Shown: piece after piece, positions 10,670 through 18,959 of the stretch
How the letters are laid out: each line of letters opens with the position of its first letter
How positions within the stretch are numbered: position 1 is the stretch's first letter
NCBI GenBank assembly: GCA_016870115.1
Contig: VGCH01000021.1
Location: forward strand, 1-49,913
Direction of reading: 5' to 3'
DNA length: 49,913 bases
Source: Alphaproteobacteria bacterium
Lineage (GTDB): Bacteria; Pseudomonadota; Alphaproteobacteria; Reyranellales; Reyranellaceae
Made by a program: the position numbers and the translations under genes
The notes under the pieces: generated by a model
What the model was told of the DNA's origin: nothing
What the model saw: the letters and a program-made list of their open reading frames with translations, nothing else
The model's database searches: none

Positions 10670-11794
10670 ATGACCGAGCAAATCACCTACGACAAGGCCT
10701 ATGACGCCGTTGGCCCGAACGATTTTCCAGCCATGCTGGAGGTCCCGCGCTACGGCCGGCGCACCGATGCCTTCGACGGCATCATTTCCGCGACCCACGA
10801 CCATTTCTGGGACCCGCTGGACAAGGCCTATATCGACTTCGATCAGCCCTTCGATCTGCAGCGCACACCGATCGTGCCGCTCGACATGACGGTCGAACTG
10901 AAGAGCGCCGTCGCCGACCGGCTGGACGAGGGCCAGAAGATCCAGCTGACCAACGACGTGATGCACTGGTCGGTCTCAAACCTGCTCCATGGCGAGCAGG
11001 GCGCCCTCTCGCTGTCGGCTAGCCTCTGCCACATCCTGCTCGATCCGGGCGCCCAGGAATACGCCGCCAACCAGGCCCGCGAGGAGGCTCGCCACGTCAC
11101 GGGCTTCAGCCGCTATATCGCTGTGCGTTGGGGCAAGCCGCTTCCGGTGGGACGCACCATCTCCACGGTGCTGCAGGACCTGGTCTCCACACCGGAGGTC
11201 TACAAGAAGATTGTCGGTATGCAGATGCTGATCGAGGGGCTCGCGATGGGCTCGTTCGCGACGCTGAACGCCAGGACCAACGATCCGGTGCTGCGGCGAC
11301 TGGTTCAGCTCGTGATGAGCGACGAGGCCTTTCACCATCGGTTTGGCCGCATCTGGGCGCAGCGCACCATCGGCAAGCTGACAGAGGATGAGCATCGCAA
11401 GGTCGAGGATTGGGCCGCGCAAATCTTCCAGATGCTGCTGTTCAACCTGATCAACGCCGAGCAGAAGCAGGTGATCTACGGCAAGTACGGGCTGCACTGG
11501 GAGTGGGTCCGCGACGCCGTGAAGGAAGCATTCGGCGATGATCAGCGTCGCGAACAGCTGAAGGAGAGCACCAACATCTTCCGGGTGCTCATCAAGACGC
11601 TGCTGCACGCCGGCATCATCACCCCGCGCACCGCGCCGCTCTACGCCGTCTGGGTCGACATGAAGGAGCTGGAGGCCGAGGGCGACGCCATTCCGGGCGA
11701 CATCGTGGCCGAGGAAATGCTGGTGACGCTGCGCGAGATCAACTCCCGCCGCAAGCGCATCGTCTCCAAGGATATCGCCGCCGCGGCGAGCTGA
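10670..11794 (+). CDS. Ferritin-like diiron carboxylate protein, putative oxygenase
   Basis: A 374-residue, mostly helical protein with the full set of class I diiron ligands: E109 (HGEQ), E139-A-R-H142 (REEARH), E189 (LIEG) and E219-A-F-H222 (DEAFHH). Spacing fits a four-helix bundle with two E-x-x-H halves, as in ribonucleotide reductase R2, desaturases and bacterial N-oxygenases. Reaction and substrate are unknown; no ferredoxin, reductase or second oxygenase subunit is adjacent. No signal peptide. The start at 10670 is preferred over 10580 because of the GGAG site about 10 bases upstream and the promoter-like sequence between them. It is divergent from purC. Confidence 0.8.
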   Translation: MTEQITYDKAYDAVGPNDFPAMLEVPRYGRRTDAFDGIISATHDHFWDPLDKAYIDFDQPFDLQRTPIVPLDMTVELKSAVADRLDEGQKIQLTNDVMHWSVSNLLHGEQGALSLSASLCHILLDPGAQEYAANQAREEARHVTGFSRYIAVRWGKPLPVGRTISTVLQDLVSTPEVYKKIVGMQMLIEGLAMGSFATLNARTNDPVLRRLVQLVMSDEAFHHRFGRIWAQRTIGKLTEDEHRKVEDWAAQIFQMLLFNLINAEQKQVIYGKYGLHWEWVRDAVKEAFGDDQRREQLKESTNIFRVLIKTLLHAGIITPRTAPLYAVWVDMKELEAEGDAIPGDIVAEEMLVTLREINSRRKRIVSKDIAAAAS

Positions 11795-11905
11795 GCCACC
11801 CCCGGCGGGTCCCGGGGCTGGCCGCCGATCCGAGAAAAGGCTTGCGCGGGGCGCGCGCATTTGATTCCTTGCTCCTTGGGGGCTGAGAGGGGTTCAGGAG
11901 CCGTC

Positions 11906-12949
11906 GTGACGGAACCCTTGCCTGTGCCTATCGAACCCGCCCCACCACCCGCCGCGCTGGCCCGCCAGCTTGCTACGCAGCGCGCCCGGCGCACCTCCGA
12001 TCCGCTGATCTCGATCATCGTCCCGGTGTTCAACGAGGAAGAGTCGGTCGACCTCTTCTGCGACACGCTGATCCCGCTCCTCGAGCGCGGCCGTCTCCGC
12101 TTCGAGATCGTGTTCGTGAACGATGGATCGCGCGATGGCACTTTCGAGCGCCTGCTGCTGCGCGGTACCGACGACGCCCGGCTGCGGGTCGTCAATCTCA
12201 GCCGCAACTTCGGCAAGGAGGCCGCCATGACGGCCGGCATCGACCAGGCGCGGGGCGACGCGCTGGTGCCGATGGATATCGACCTGCAGGACCCGCCCGA
12301 AGTGATTGAGGCGTTCGTCGCGCGCTGGCGGGAAGGCTACGACGTCGTCTACGGCGTCCGGACCGAACGCGCGAACGATACAAGGGCCAAGCGGGTCTCG
12401 GCCGGATGGTTCTATCGCATCTTCAACTCGCTCTCGCCGGTTCGCATTCCGGCCAATGTCGGCGACTTCCGCCTGGTCGATCGCCGCGCGATCGAGGTGC
12501 TGCGCCAGTTGCCCGAGCGCAACCGATTCATGAAGGGGCTGTTTGCCTGGGTCGGCTTCAACGCCATCGGCGTCGAGTACAGCCGGCCGGCCCGCGCGGC
12601 CGGCTCGACCAAGTTCAATTTCTGGCGGCTCTGGAACTTCGCTCTCGACGGGCTGGTGAGCTTCTCGACGGCCCCGTTGCGGGCCTGGTTCTATGTCGGG
12701 CTGGTGGTCGCGGCGGTCGCGTTCATCTACGCCACCTTCATCACCACCCGGGTGATCATCTTCGGTGTCGACACGCCGGGCTTCGCCTCGCTGTTCGTTG
12801 CCGTTCTGGGACTGGGTGGCATCCAGCTCCTGTCGCTCGGCATCATCGGCGAGTACCTGGGACGCCTCTTCCTCGAAGTGAAGGGCCGGCCCATCTACGT
12901 CGTGGAAGGCGTCTACGAGTCCCCGCCGCGGGAACCGACGGCGGACTGA
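11906..12949 (+). CDS. Membrane-anchored glycosyltransferase family 2 (GtrB/DPM1-like)
   Basis: About 347 residues. The N-terminal GT2 domain has IIVPVFNEEESV, FVNDGSRDGTF, NLSRNFGKEAAMTAGI and the DxD-like metal/nucleotide motif MDIDLQDPPE. Two C-terminal transmembrane helices follow (about residues 250-275 and 285-310), the layout of polyprenyl-phosphate hexose transferases that make lipid-linked sugar donors at the inner membrane. The GTG at 11906 is chosen because AGGAG lies 5 bases before it; an upstream TTG at 11861 is possible. The methyltransferase gene begins 4 bases after the stop, so the two are co-transcribed and probably act on the same glycolipid or polysaccharide pathway. Confidence 0.9.
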   Translation: MTEPLPVPIEPAPPPAALARQLATQRARRTSDPLISIIVPVFNEEESVDLFCDTLIPLLERGRLRFEIVFVNDGSRDGTFERLLLRGTDDARLRVVNLSRNFGKEAAMTAGIDQARGDALVPMDIDLQDPPEVIEAFVARWREGYDVVYGVRTERANDTRAKRVSAGWFYRIFNSLSPVRIPANVGDFRLVDRRAIEVLRQLPERNRFMKGLFAWVGFNAIGVEYSRPARAAGSTKFNFWRLWNFALDGLVSFSTAPLRAWFYVGLVVAAVAFIYATFITTRVIIFGVDTPGFASLFVAVLGLGGIQLLSLGIIGEYLGRLFLEVKGRPIYVVEGVYESPPREPTAD

Positions 12950-12953
12950 GCAC

Positions 12954-13658
12954 ATGGACCTCAAGGAAGAAGACATTCTGGGCGCAGATATCGGCCGCCA
13001 CTGGTACTACCGCGCCAAGGCGGCCGCGCTGCGCCGCGCCGTGGGCGGTCTGGCGCCGCGACGCTTGCTCGATGTCGGCGCGGGCTCCGGCTTCTTCTCG
13101 CGGCATCTGCTGGCGGAGAGCGGCGCCGAGAGCGCGCTGTGCGTCGATATCGGCTATGCGGCGGATCGCGACGACAGCCATGCCGGCAAGCCGGTTCTGT
13201 ATCGTCGCGGCTGCGACGCGACCGACTGCGATCTCGTCCTGATGATGGACGTGCTGGAGCATGTCGACGACGATTCGGGACTGGTGCGCCACTACGCCGA
13301 GAGGGTGCCCTCGGGAGCGCACTTCCTCGCGACCGTTCCGGCCTTCCGTTTCCTGTGGAGCGGCCACGACGTCTTCCTGGAGCACAAACGGCGCTATCGG
13401 CTGCCCGAGATCGAGGCGACGATGAAGAAGGCCGGCCTCGAGGTCGTGCGTGGAGCCTACTTCTTCGGCGCGATTTTCCCGCTCGCCGCGGCAGTGCGGC
13501 TGCTGCAGCGCGGCGATGCGCGGCCGCGGTCGGGCCTCGCCCGCCACTCGGCGCCGGTGGACGGGGCGCTGGCCGCGCTCTGCGCGCTCGAACTGCCGGT
13601 GTTCTCGATCAACCGGCTGGCGGGTCTCTCGGCCTTCGTGCTGGCCCGCAAGCCGTAG
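12954..13658 (+). CDS. Class I SAM-dependent methyltransferase
   Basis: A 234-residue Rossmann-type methyltransferase. Motif I is LLDVGAGSGFF (about residues 38-48), followed by an acidic residue in CVDIGYA and motif IV-like DLVLMMDVLEHV, a Methyltransf_11/23-type pattern. The C-terminal third has a hydrophobic segment (FFGAIFPLAAAVRLL) suggesting membrane contact. The acceptor is unknown. It lies 4 bases downstream of the lipid-type glycosyltransferase, which points to modification of a lipid-linked sugar or polyprenyl compound, as an inference. Convergent with the zeta-subunit gene, with 12 bases between stops. Confidence 0.88.
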   Translation: MDLKEEDILGADIGRHWYYRAKAAALRRAVGGLAPRRLLDVGAGSGFFSRHLLAESGAESALCVDIGYAADRDDSHAGKPVLYRRGCDATDCDLVLMMDVLEHVDDDSGLVRHYAERVPSGAHFLATVPAFRFLWSGHDVFLEHKRRYRLPEIEATMKKAGLEVVRGAYFFGAIFPLAAAVRLLQRGDARPRSGLARHSAPVDGALAALCALELPVFSINRLAGLSAFVLARKP

Positions 13659-13670
13659 GGCGACGGCGGG

Positions 13671-14000
13671 TCAGGCCTTGGTCTCACTCATGACCTGGGC
13701 CTTGGCATCGATCATCAGCTTCTCGCCCTGGCGGCGGATCGCGGCCGCGTCGGTTGCCTTGCCGGCCGCGCCGAGATCAGCGATCAGCTTGGCCACGACA
13801 TCGTCGTCGCCGGGCTTGTCGAAGTCGGACATCACGACTTCTTTGGCATAGGCTTCCGCGGCCGCGCCGCTCTTGCCCATCAGACCCGCGGCCCACAGGC
13901 CCAGCAGCTTGTTCTTGCGGTTGGTCACCTTGAACTGAAGCTCCTGATCCTTCTCGAATTTCTTCTCGAAGGCTTTCTCGCGGTCGTTGAAGGTCGTCAT
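13671..14000 (-). CDS. F1-ATPase inhibitor zeta-subunit family protein (DUF1476)
   Basis: A 109-residue, highly charged helical protein beginning TTFNDREKAFEKKFEKDQEL and continuing FKVTNRKNKLLGLWAA, the hallmark of the alphaproteobacterial DUF1476/zeta family (PF07345). In Paracoccus the zeta protein binds F1 through this N-terminal segment and blocks ATP hydrolysis. The remaining four-helix part matches in length. The start at 14000 gives the family N-terminus; an in-frame upstream ATG at 14195 would overlap the divergent gene. It is not linked to atp genes here. The family's restriction to alphaproteobacteria supports the taxonomic assignment. Confidence 0.92.
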   Translation of the reverse strand: MTTFNDREKAFEKKFEKDQELQFKVTNRKNKLLGLWAAGLMGKSGAAAEAYAKEVVMSDFDKPGDDDVVAKLIADLGAAGKATDAAAIRRQGEKLMIDAKAQVMSETKA

Positions 14001-14109
14001 TGAAGGCTCCGTGACAGGGTCGTGCCTGATCATGGTTGCCCGGCGGGCCGCTTTCCAGTGCGGCGGGGCGACGCCGTGATAGGCTTGTCCAATCTTGAGG
14101 GAGGGTATC

Positions 14110-14640
14110 ATGTCCGTCGTCCGACACGGGCCGGGGTGTGGCTGCGCCGTCATGGGCCGCCGGTCGCTGTTCGGCCTGGCCAGCGCCGGCGCCATCGCAA
14201 GCGGTGTTCCAGCGCGCGCGGCGGGTGGGAGCTACGAGGCCATGCTGGTGAATTGCATCGACCCGCGCTTCACGACGTCGTCCTGGGCCTGGATGGCCGG
14301 GCGGGGCTTCAAGGACCTGTACAGTCAATTCACGATCGCTGGCGGCCCGATCGGGGTCGTCTCGCCGCGCTTTCAGGACTGGCACGGCGCCTTCTGGGAC
14401 AATCTCGCGATCACCGTCCAACTCCACAGCGTCAAGCGGGTTGTCGGTCTCACCCACCGCGACTGCGGCGCGGCGGCGCTCGCCTTCCCGAACTCGGCCA
14501 AGGGAGACAGGGCAATGGAGAACCTCGATCATGCCGGCGCGCTGCGGGTCTTCGCGGCCGCGGTCCGGACGCGCCAGCCGGCGTTGCGGGTCGATCTCGG
14601 CATCATGGCACTGGACGGCTCGGTCGACCTGGTGACCTGA
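14110..14640 (+). CDS. Predicted exported beta-carbonic-anhydrase-like protein
   Basis: A 176-residue protein with the ligand pattern of beta-carbonic anhydrases: C49-x-D51-x-R53 in NCIDPRF, and H116-x-x-C119 in THRDCGA. These would supply the two Cys and one His zinc ligands and the Asp/Arg dyad. A twin-arginine leader precedes it (R17-R18-S-L-F, hydrophobic 20-33, A-R-A cleavage near 37), so export is predicted, possibly folded through Tat. Beta-CAs are usually about 200 residues or more and cytosolic, so this is a short exported relative and CA activity is unproven. The ATG at 14110 follows GGGAGGG. The dctP-type gene starts 66 bases downstream. Confidence 0.7.
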   Translation: MSVVRHGPGCGCAVMGRRSLFGLASAGAIASGVPARAAGGSYEAMLVNCIDPRFTTSSWAWMAGRGFKDLYSQFTIAGGPIGVVSPRFQDWHGAFWDNLAITVQLHSVKRVVGLTHRDCGAAALAFPNSAKGDRAMENLDHAGALRVFAAAVRTRQPALRVDLGIMALDGSVDLVT

Positions 14641-14706
14641 GGGCGCGCGGAATGCGCCCCCCGTGCTAGAGTGGGGCCAAGAAAAACGCTGCCTAGGGAG
14701 GATCAA

Positions 14707-15756
14707 ATGGCCGTCCGTCGTCGTTTGTTGCTGGGAGCCGCCGTCGCCGCCGTCGCCGCACCCGCCGTCCTGCGCGAAGGGTTCGCCCAAGCGCCCGAAG
14801 TCACGCTCAAGCTGCATCATTTCCTGCCGCCGGTGTCGAACCCACATCAGCGGTTTCTCGTGCCGTGGGCGCGCAAGGTCGAAACGGAGTCCGGCGGGCG
14901 CCTCAAGATCCAGATTTTCCCCGCCATGCAGCTCGGCGGCGCGCCACCTCAGCTCTTCGATCAGGCGCGCGATGGCGTCGCGGATATCGTCTGGACGCTC
15001 CCCGGCAACACCCCGGGCCGCTTCCCCGGGATCGAGGCGATGGAGTTGCCGTTCGTCGCCCACAAGCGCGGCATTGCCAATTCTCGCGCTCTGCAGGAGT
15101 ACGCCGACAAGAACCTCCGCGACGAGTTCAAGGAGGTGCATCCCATCGTGTGGTGGGCGCATGACCACGGGCTCATCCATGCCGGCAAGCAGATCCGGAC
15201 GATGGAAGATCTCAAGGGCCTCAAGCTGCGCTTTCCGACCCGCCAGGCGGGCGAGGCGCTGAAGGCGCTGGGGGCCAGCGCCATCGGCATGCCGATCCCG
15301 CAGGTACCGGAGAGTCTCGCGCAAAAGGTGATCGACGGCTGTGTGGTGCCCTGGGAAGTCGTGCCGGCCATCAAGGTCCACGAGCTTCTCAAGTTCCACA
15401 CCGAGATTCCGGGGTCGCCGACCCTCTACACCTCGACCTTCATTCTCGCGATGAACAAGGCGAGCTACGGCAAGCTCGCGCCGGAGGCCAAGCGGGTCCT
15501 TGATGCCAACTCTGGCATGCCGGTGGCCGAGATGGCCGGAAAGGTCTGGGACGATGCCGGCGCGGTCGTCGCTGACATGGTGGCCAAACGCGGCAACACC
15601 ATCAGCGCGATCTCGGCCGACGAGGCAGCGCGCTGGCGCAAGACCACGGAGCCGGTCATCGCGGCCTGGATCGAGTCGGTGAAGGCCCGCGGGCTGGATG
15701 GCGGCAAGTTGCTCGAGCAGGTGCGCGCGCTCGTGGACAAGCACAAGGTCGCCTGA
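14707..15756 (+). CDS. TRAP transporter solute-binding subunit (DctP family), system 1
   Basis: A 349-residue periplasmic TRAP binding protein. A signal peptide spans residues 1-27 with R4-R5-R6 and cleavage after F-A-Q. Family landmarks are LKLHHFLPP at the mature N-terminus, ETESGGRLKIQIFPAMQLGG, and the region around IRTMEDLKGLKLRFPT that carries the carboxylate-clamping arginine. It captures an organic acid and delivers it to the QM permease encoded directly downstream. The ATG at 14707 has GGGAGGA at 7 bases. The substrate cannot be told from sequence. Confidence 0.93.
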   Translation: MAVRRRLLLGAAVAAVAAPAVLREGFAQAPEVTLKLHHFLPPVSNPHQRFLVPWARKVETESGGRLKIQIFPAMQLGGAPPQLFDQARDGVADIVWTLPGNTPGRFPGIEAMELPFVAHKRGIANSRALQEYADKNLRDEFKEVHPIVWWAHDHGLIHAGKQIRTMEDLKGLKLRFPTRQAGEALKALGASAIGMPIPQVPESLAQKVIDGCVVPWEVVPAIKVHELLKFHTEIPGSPTLYTSTFILAMNKASYGKLAPEAKRVLDANSGMPVAEMAGKVWDDAGAVVADMVAKRGNTISAISADEAARWRKTTEPVIAAWIESVKARGLDGGKLLEQVRALVDKHKVA

Positions 15757-15769
15757 GCCGGACCGTCCG

Positions 15770-16261
15770 GTGGGCGAAAACGGCCCGGTCCTGCGCGCCG
15801 CGCGGATGATCGCGCTCGCGGGCGCATCGCTCGCGCTCGCGGCCGCGGCCTTGGTCACCCTGAGCGTGACCGCGCGTTGGCTGACGTCGCGGGGGGTGCC
15901 CGGCGACTTCGAGCTGGTGCAGATGGCGAGCGCAATCGCCATCTTCTCCTTCCTGCCGCTCACCCAGCTGCGCTCGGCCAATATCCTCGTCGACACGTTC
16001 ACGCGCGTGTTGCCGCCTTGGGTCGCGCGTGCGCTCGACGGCGTCTGGGACCTCGTCTACGCGGCGGCCGCCGGCCTGATCGCCTGGCGTCTGGCGCTGG
16101 GGGCTGCTGACGCGCTGCGCTCCCAGACCGGCACGATGGTGCTGCTGTTGCCGATCGGCTGGGCGATCGCGGTCTGCGCGGCGCTGATGGCTGTCCTTGC
16201 TGTCGCCGGTGTCCTGACCGCCGTCGGGCGTTGGTCGGTTTCCCGCGAGGAGCGATCGTGA
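15770..16261 (+). CDS. TRAP transporter small permease (DctQ family), system 1
   Basis: About 163 residues with four hydrophobic helices, as expected of DctQ subunits, and the family-typical FELVQMASAIAIFSFLPLTQLRSANILVDTF core. It sits in the inner membrane and docks with DctM. The start is a GTG at 15770, 13 bases after the dctP-type stop; no strong Shine-Dalgarno is visible, so reinitiation after the upstream gene is likely. Its stop overlaps the GTG of the large permease. Confidence 0.88.
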   Translation: MGENGPVLRAARMIALAGASLALAAAALVTLSVTARWLTSRGVPGDFELVQMASAIAIFSFLPLTQLRSANILVDTFTRVLPPWVARALDGVWDLVYAAAAGLIAWRLALGAADALRSQTGTMVLLLPIGWAIAVCAALMAVLAVAGVLTAVGRWSVSREERS

Positions 16262-17577
16262 CCGATACAATGGTCGCGGTCTCGGGCTTCGCTGTCATGC
16301 TGGCGCTGATGGCGGCACGCATGCCGATCGGGCTCGCCATGCTGGTCGTGGGCGGCGCGGGCTACGCGTGGCTCGGCGGCTGGGCGGTGTTTCTGAACTA
16401 CATCAAGGCCACGCCGTACCATAACTTCGCCAACTACACGCTCTCGGTCATACCGCTCTTCATCCTGATGGGCGCGCTGGCCGAGAAGTCGGGCCTCTCG
16501 ACCGCGCTGTTCCGGGCGGCCTCGGCCCTGGTCGGTCATTTCCGCGGCGGGCTCGCCATGGCGTTGATCGGGGCCTGCGCGGCCTTTGGCGCGATTTGTG
16601 GGTCCTCGGTCGCCACCACGGCCACCTTCGGCCGCGCCGCCCTGCCGGAGTTTCAACGCTATCGCTACGATCCCGGCTTCGCGGCGGGAACGGTCGCCGT
16701 CGGCGGCACGCTCGGCATCCTGATCCCGCCCTCGGTGATCCTGGTGGTCTACGGCATCTCGACCGAACAGAACATCGCCAAGCTCTTCATGGCGGCGCTG
16801 ATTCCCGGCTTGATGGCGGCGGCCTTCTATTGCGCCGCCATCGCCTGGCTGGTGCGCCGGCGCCCGGAAATCGGCGCGGCGTTGCCCCGCGCCTCCGCGA
16901 GCGAGACCGCACGGGCGGTTCGCGCGGCCTGGCCCGCCTTGCTGGTCGCCGCGCTGGTCGTTGGCGGCATCTATGGCGGTGTCTTCGCGCCGACGGAGGC
17001 CGCCGCGGTTGGCGTGATCGCCATGCTCACCGTGGCGGTGGGGGTAGGCGGCATGCGCTGGGGCGGCCTGAAGGCCGCGCTGCTGCAGACCGCCGAAACC
17101 ACCGGCATGATCTTTCTCATCCTGCTGGGTGCCGATGTATTCAACGCCTTTCTCGCGCTCTCGCAACTGCCGACCGCCGCCGCCGAATGGGTCACCTCAG
17201 CCGCCTGGCCGCCCTATCTGGTGATCGCGATCTTGCTCGGCTTCTACATCGTCCTGGGCACCATCATGGACGCGCTCGCGATGATCCTGCTGACGCTGCC
17301 GGTCTTCTTCCCGATCGTGCAGGCGCTGGATCTCGGCTTGGCGCCGGATGAGGCGGCCATCTGGTTCGGCATCCTGGTGCTGATCGTCGTCGGCGTCGGT
17401 CTCACCGCGCCGCCGATCGGGCTCAACGTCTTCGTCGTGTCCGCGATCGCCCGCGATGTCGGATTGCCCAAGATCTACCGCGCCGTGCTGCCGTTCATCG
17501 GGGCCGATCTTGTGCGGCTGGGGCTGGTCTTCGCGTTCCCCGCGCTCGCGCTGGCGACGGTTCGCCTGCTGACCTGA
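16258..17577 (+). CDS. TRAP transporter large permease (DctM family), system 1
   Basis: About 439 residues with around 12 hydrophobic segments. DctM landmarks include YTLSVIPLFILMGALAEKSGLS, GACAAFGAICGSSVATTATFGRAALPEF, GTLGILIPPSVILVVYGISTEQNIAKLF and TAPPIGLNVFVV. It is the Na+-coupled ion-transporter family subunit that moves the solute. The GTG at 16258 is preceded by GAGGAG and overlaps the small-permease stop by four bases. The stop lies 3 bases from the convergent purB stop, so any transcription termination must occur inside purB. Confidence 0.94.
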   Translation: MTDTMVAVSGFAVMLALMAARMPIGLAMLVVGGAGYAWLGGWAVFLNYIKATPYHNFANYTLSVIPLFILMGALAEKSGLSTALFRAASALVGHFRGGLAMALIGACAAFGAICGSSVATTATFGRAALPEFQRYRYDPGFAAGTVAVGGTLGILIPPSVILVVYGISTEQNIAKLFMAALIPGLMAAAFYCAAIAWLVRRRPEIGAALPRASASETARAVRAAWPALLVAALVVGGIYGGVFAPTEAAAVGVIAMLTVAVGVGGMRWGGLKAALLQTAETTGMIFLILLGADVFNAFLALSQLPTAAAEWVTSAAWPPYLVIAILLGFYIVLGTIMDALAMILLTLPVFFPIVQALDLGLAPDEAAIWFGILVLIVVGVGLTAPPIGLNVFVVSAIARDVGLPKIYRAVLPFIGADLVRLGLVFAFPALALATVRLLT

Positions 17578-17580
17578 TCG

Positions 17581-18906
17581 TCAGCCGAACACCCGGGTGA
17601 AGATCGTGTCCACGTGCTTGGTGTGGTAGCCCATGTCGAACAGCGCCTCGAGCTCGGCCGCCGGCAACACGCGAGCGATGTCCGCGTCGGCGCGGCAGAG
17701 TTCCAGGAACGAACTGCCCTCGCGCCACGATTTCATCGCGTTGCGCTGGACGGCCGCGTAGGACTCCTCGCGGCTCAACCCCTTCTGCGTGAGGGCGAGC
17801 ATCACGCGCTGGGAGAAGACCAGGCCGCCCAGCGAGTCGAGGTTGGCCTTCATGCGCTCCGGATAGACCACCAGCTGGTTCACCACACCGGCGAGCCGCG
17901 CCAGCGCGAAGTCGAGCGTCACCGTGGCGTCCGGTCCGATGCCGCGCTCGACGCTCGAATGCGAAATGTCGCGCTCGTGCCACAGCGCCACATTCTCCAG
18001 CGCCGGGACGAGTTGGGCACGCACCAGACGCGCAAGCCCCGTCAGGTTCTCGGTCAGGACCGGGTTGCGCTTGTGCGGCATCGCCGAGCTGCCCTTCTGG
18101 CCCTCGGAGAAGAACTCTTCCGCCTCGCGCACCTCTGTCCGCTGCAAGTGGCGGATCTCGGTGGCGAGATTCTCCACGGAGGAGGCGGTGATGGCGAGCG
18201 CCGCGAAGAAGGCCGCGTGCCGGTCGCGCGGGATCACCTGGGTGGAGACCGGTTCGATCGCCAATCCCAGGGCGCGTGCGACGTGCTCCTCGATGCGCGG
18301 ATCGATGTTGGCGAACGTGCCGACGGCGCCGGAGATGGCGCAAGTCGCGATCTCGGCCCGCGCTGTCGCGAGGCGCTGGCGGTTGCGGGCGAAGGCCGCG
18401 TAGTGGCCCGCCAGCTTCACGCCGAAGGTCGTGGGCTCGGCGTGGATACCGTGGCTGCGCCCGATGGTCAGCGTCAGTCTGTGTTCGTGCGCGCGCTTGG
18501 CGATGGCGTCGAGGAGAAGGTCGATATCCTCGAGCAACAGGTCGGCCGCCTCCGTAAGCTGGACGGCAAAGCCGGTGTCGAGAACATCCGACGAGGTCAG
18601 GCCCTGATGCACGAAGCGGGAGTCCGGCCCGATGAACTCGGCCAGCCAGGTCGTAAAGGCGATGACATCGTGCTTGGTGACGCGCTCGATCTCGTCGATC
18701 CGCGCCACCTGCCGGGCCGGCTCCTGTTTCAGCGCCGCCATGGCGTGCGCGCCGCCCGCCCAGATCGCCGTCGCCGCCTCGGCCGGGATGATGCCGATCT
18801 CCGCCATCGCCTGGCAGGCATGGGCCTCGATCTCGAACCAGATGCGAAACCGGTTCGCCGGCTCCCAAATGGCCGTCATGCGGGGGCGCGTGTAGCGGGG
18901 GATCAT
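17581..18906 (-). CDS. purB: Adenylosuccinate lyase (PurB)
   Basis: A 441-residue fumarase/aspartase-superfamily enzyme with the signature GSSAMPHKRNP in the mobile loop, FVHQGLTSSDVLDTG, and TIGRSHGIHAEPTTFG carrying a catalytic-region histidine. It splits adenylosuccinate and SAICAR to release fumarate in purine synthesis. It is not in the purC operon but 7 kb away, which is common. Convergent to TRAP system 1 (3-base gap) and divergent from the HAD phosphatase gene (53-base gap). Confidence 0.97.
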   Translation of the reverse strand: MIPRYTRPRMTAIWEPANRFRIWFEIEAHACQAMAEIGIIPAEAATAIWAGGAHAMAALKQEPARQVARIDEIERVTKHDVIAFTTWLAEFIGPDSRFVHQGLTSSDVLDTGFAVQLTEAADLLLEDIDLLLDAIAKRAHEHRLTLTIGRSHGIHAEPTTFGVKLAGHYAAFARNRQRLATARAEIATCAISGAVGTFANIDPRIEEHVARALGLAIEPVSTQVIPRDRHAAFFAALAITASSVENLATEIRHLQRTEVREAEEFFSEGQKGSSAMPHKRNPVLTENLTGLARLVRAQLVPALENVALWHERDISHSSVERGIGPDATVTLDFALARLAGVVNQLVVYPERMKANLDSLGGLVFSQRVMLALTQKGLSREESYAAVQRNAMKSWREGSSFLELCRADADIARVLPAAELEALFDMGYHTKHVDTIFTRVFG

Positions 18907-18959
18907 GGGCGGCTTTTACCGCCGGGCGGGCCCGTCCGCCATGTTAGGAAAGGCGACCC

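Noticed and set aside
13777-16002. 741-codon minus-strand frame across the exported protein, TRAP and zeta genes
   Set aside because: It covers several well-supported genes with clear motifs and ribosome sites; its product is shadow-type and shows no domain.
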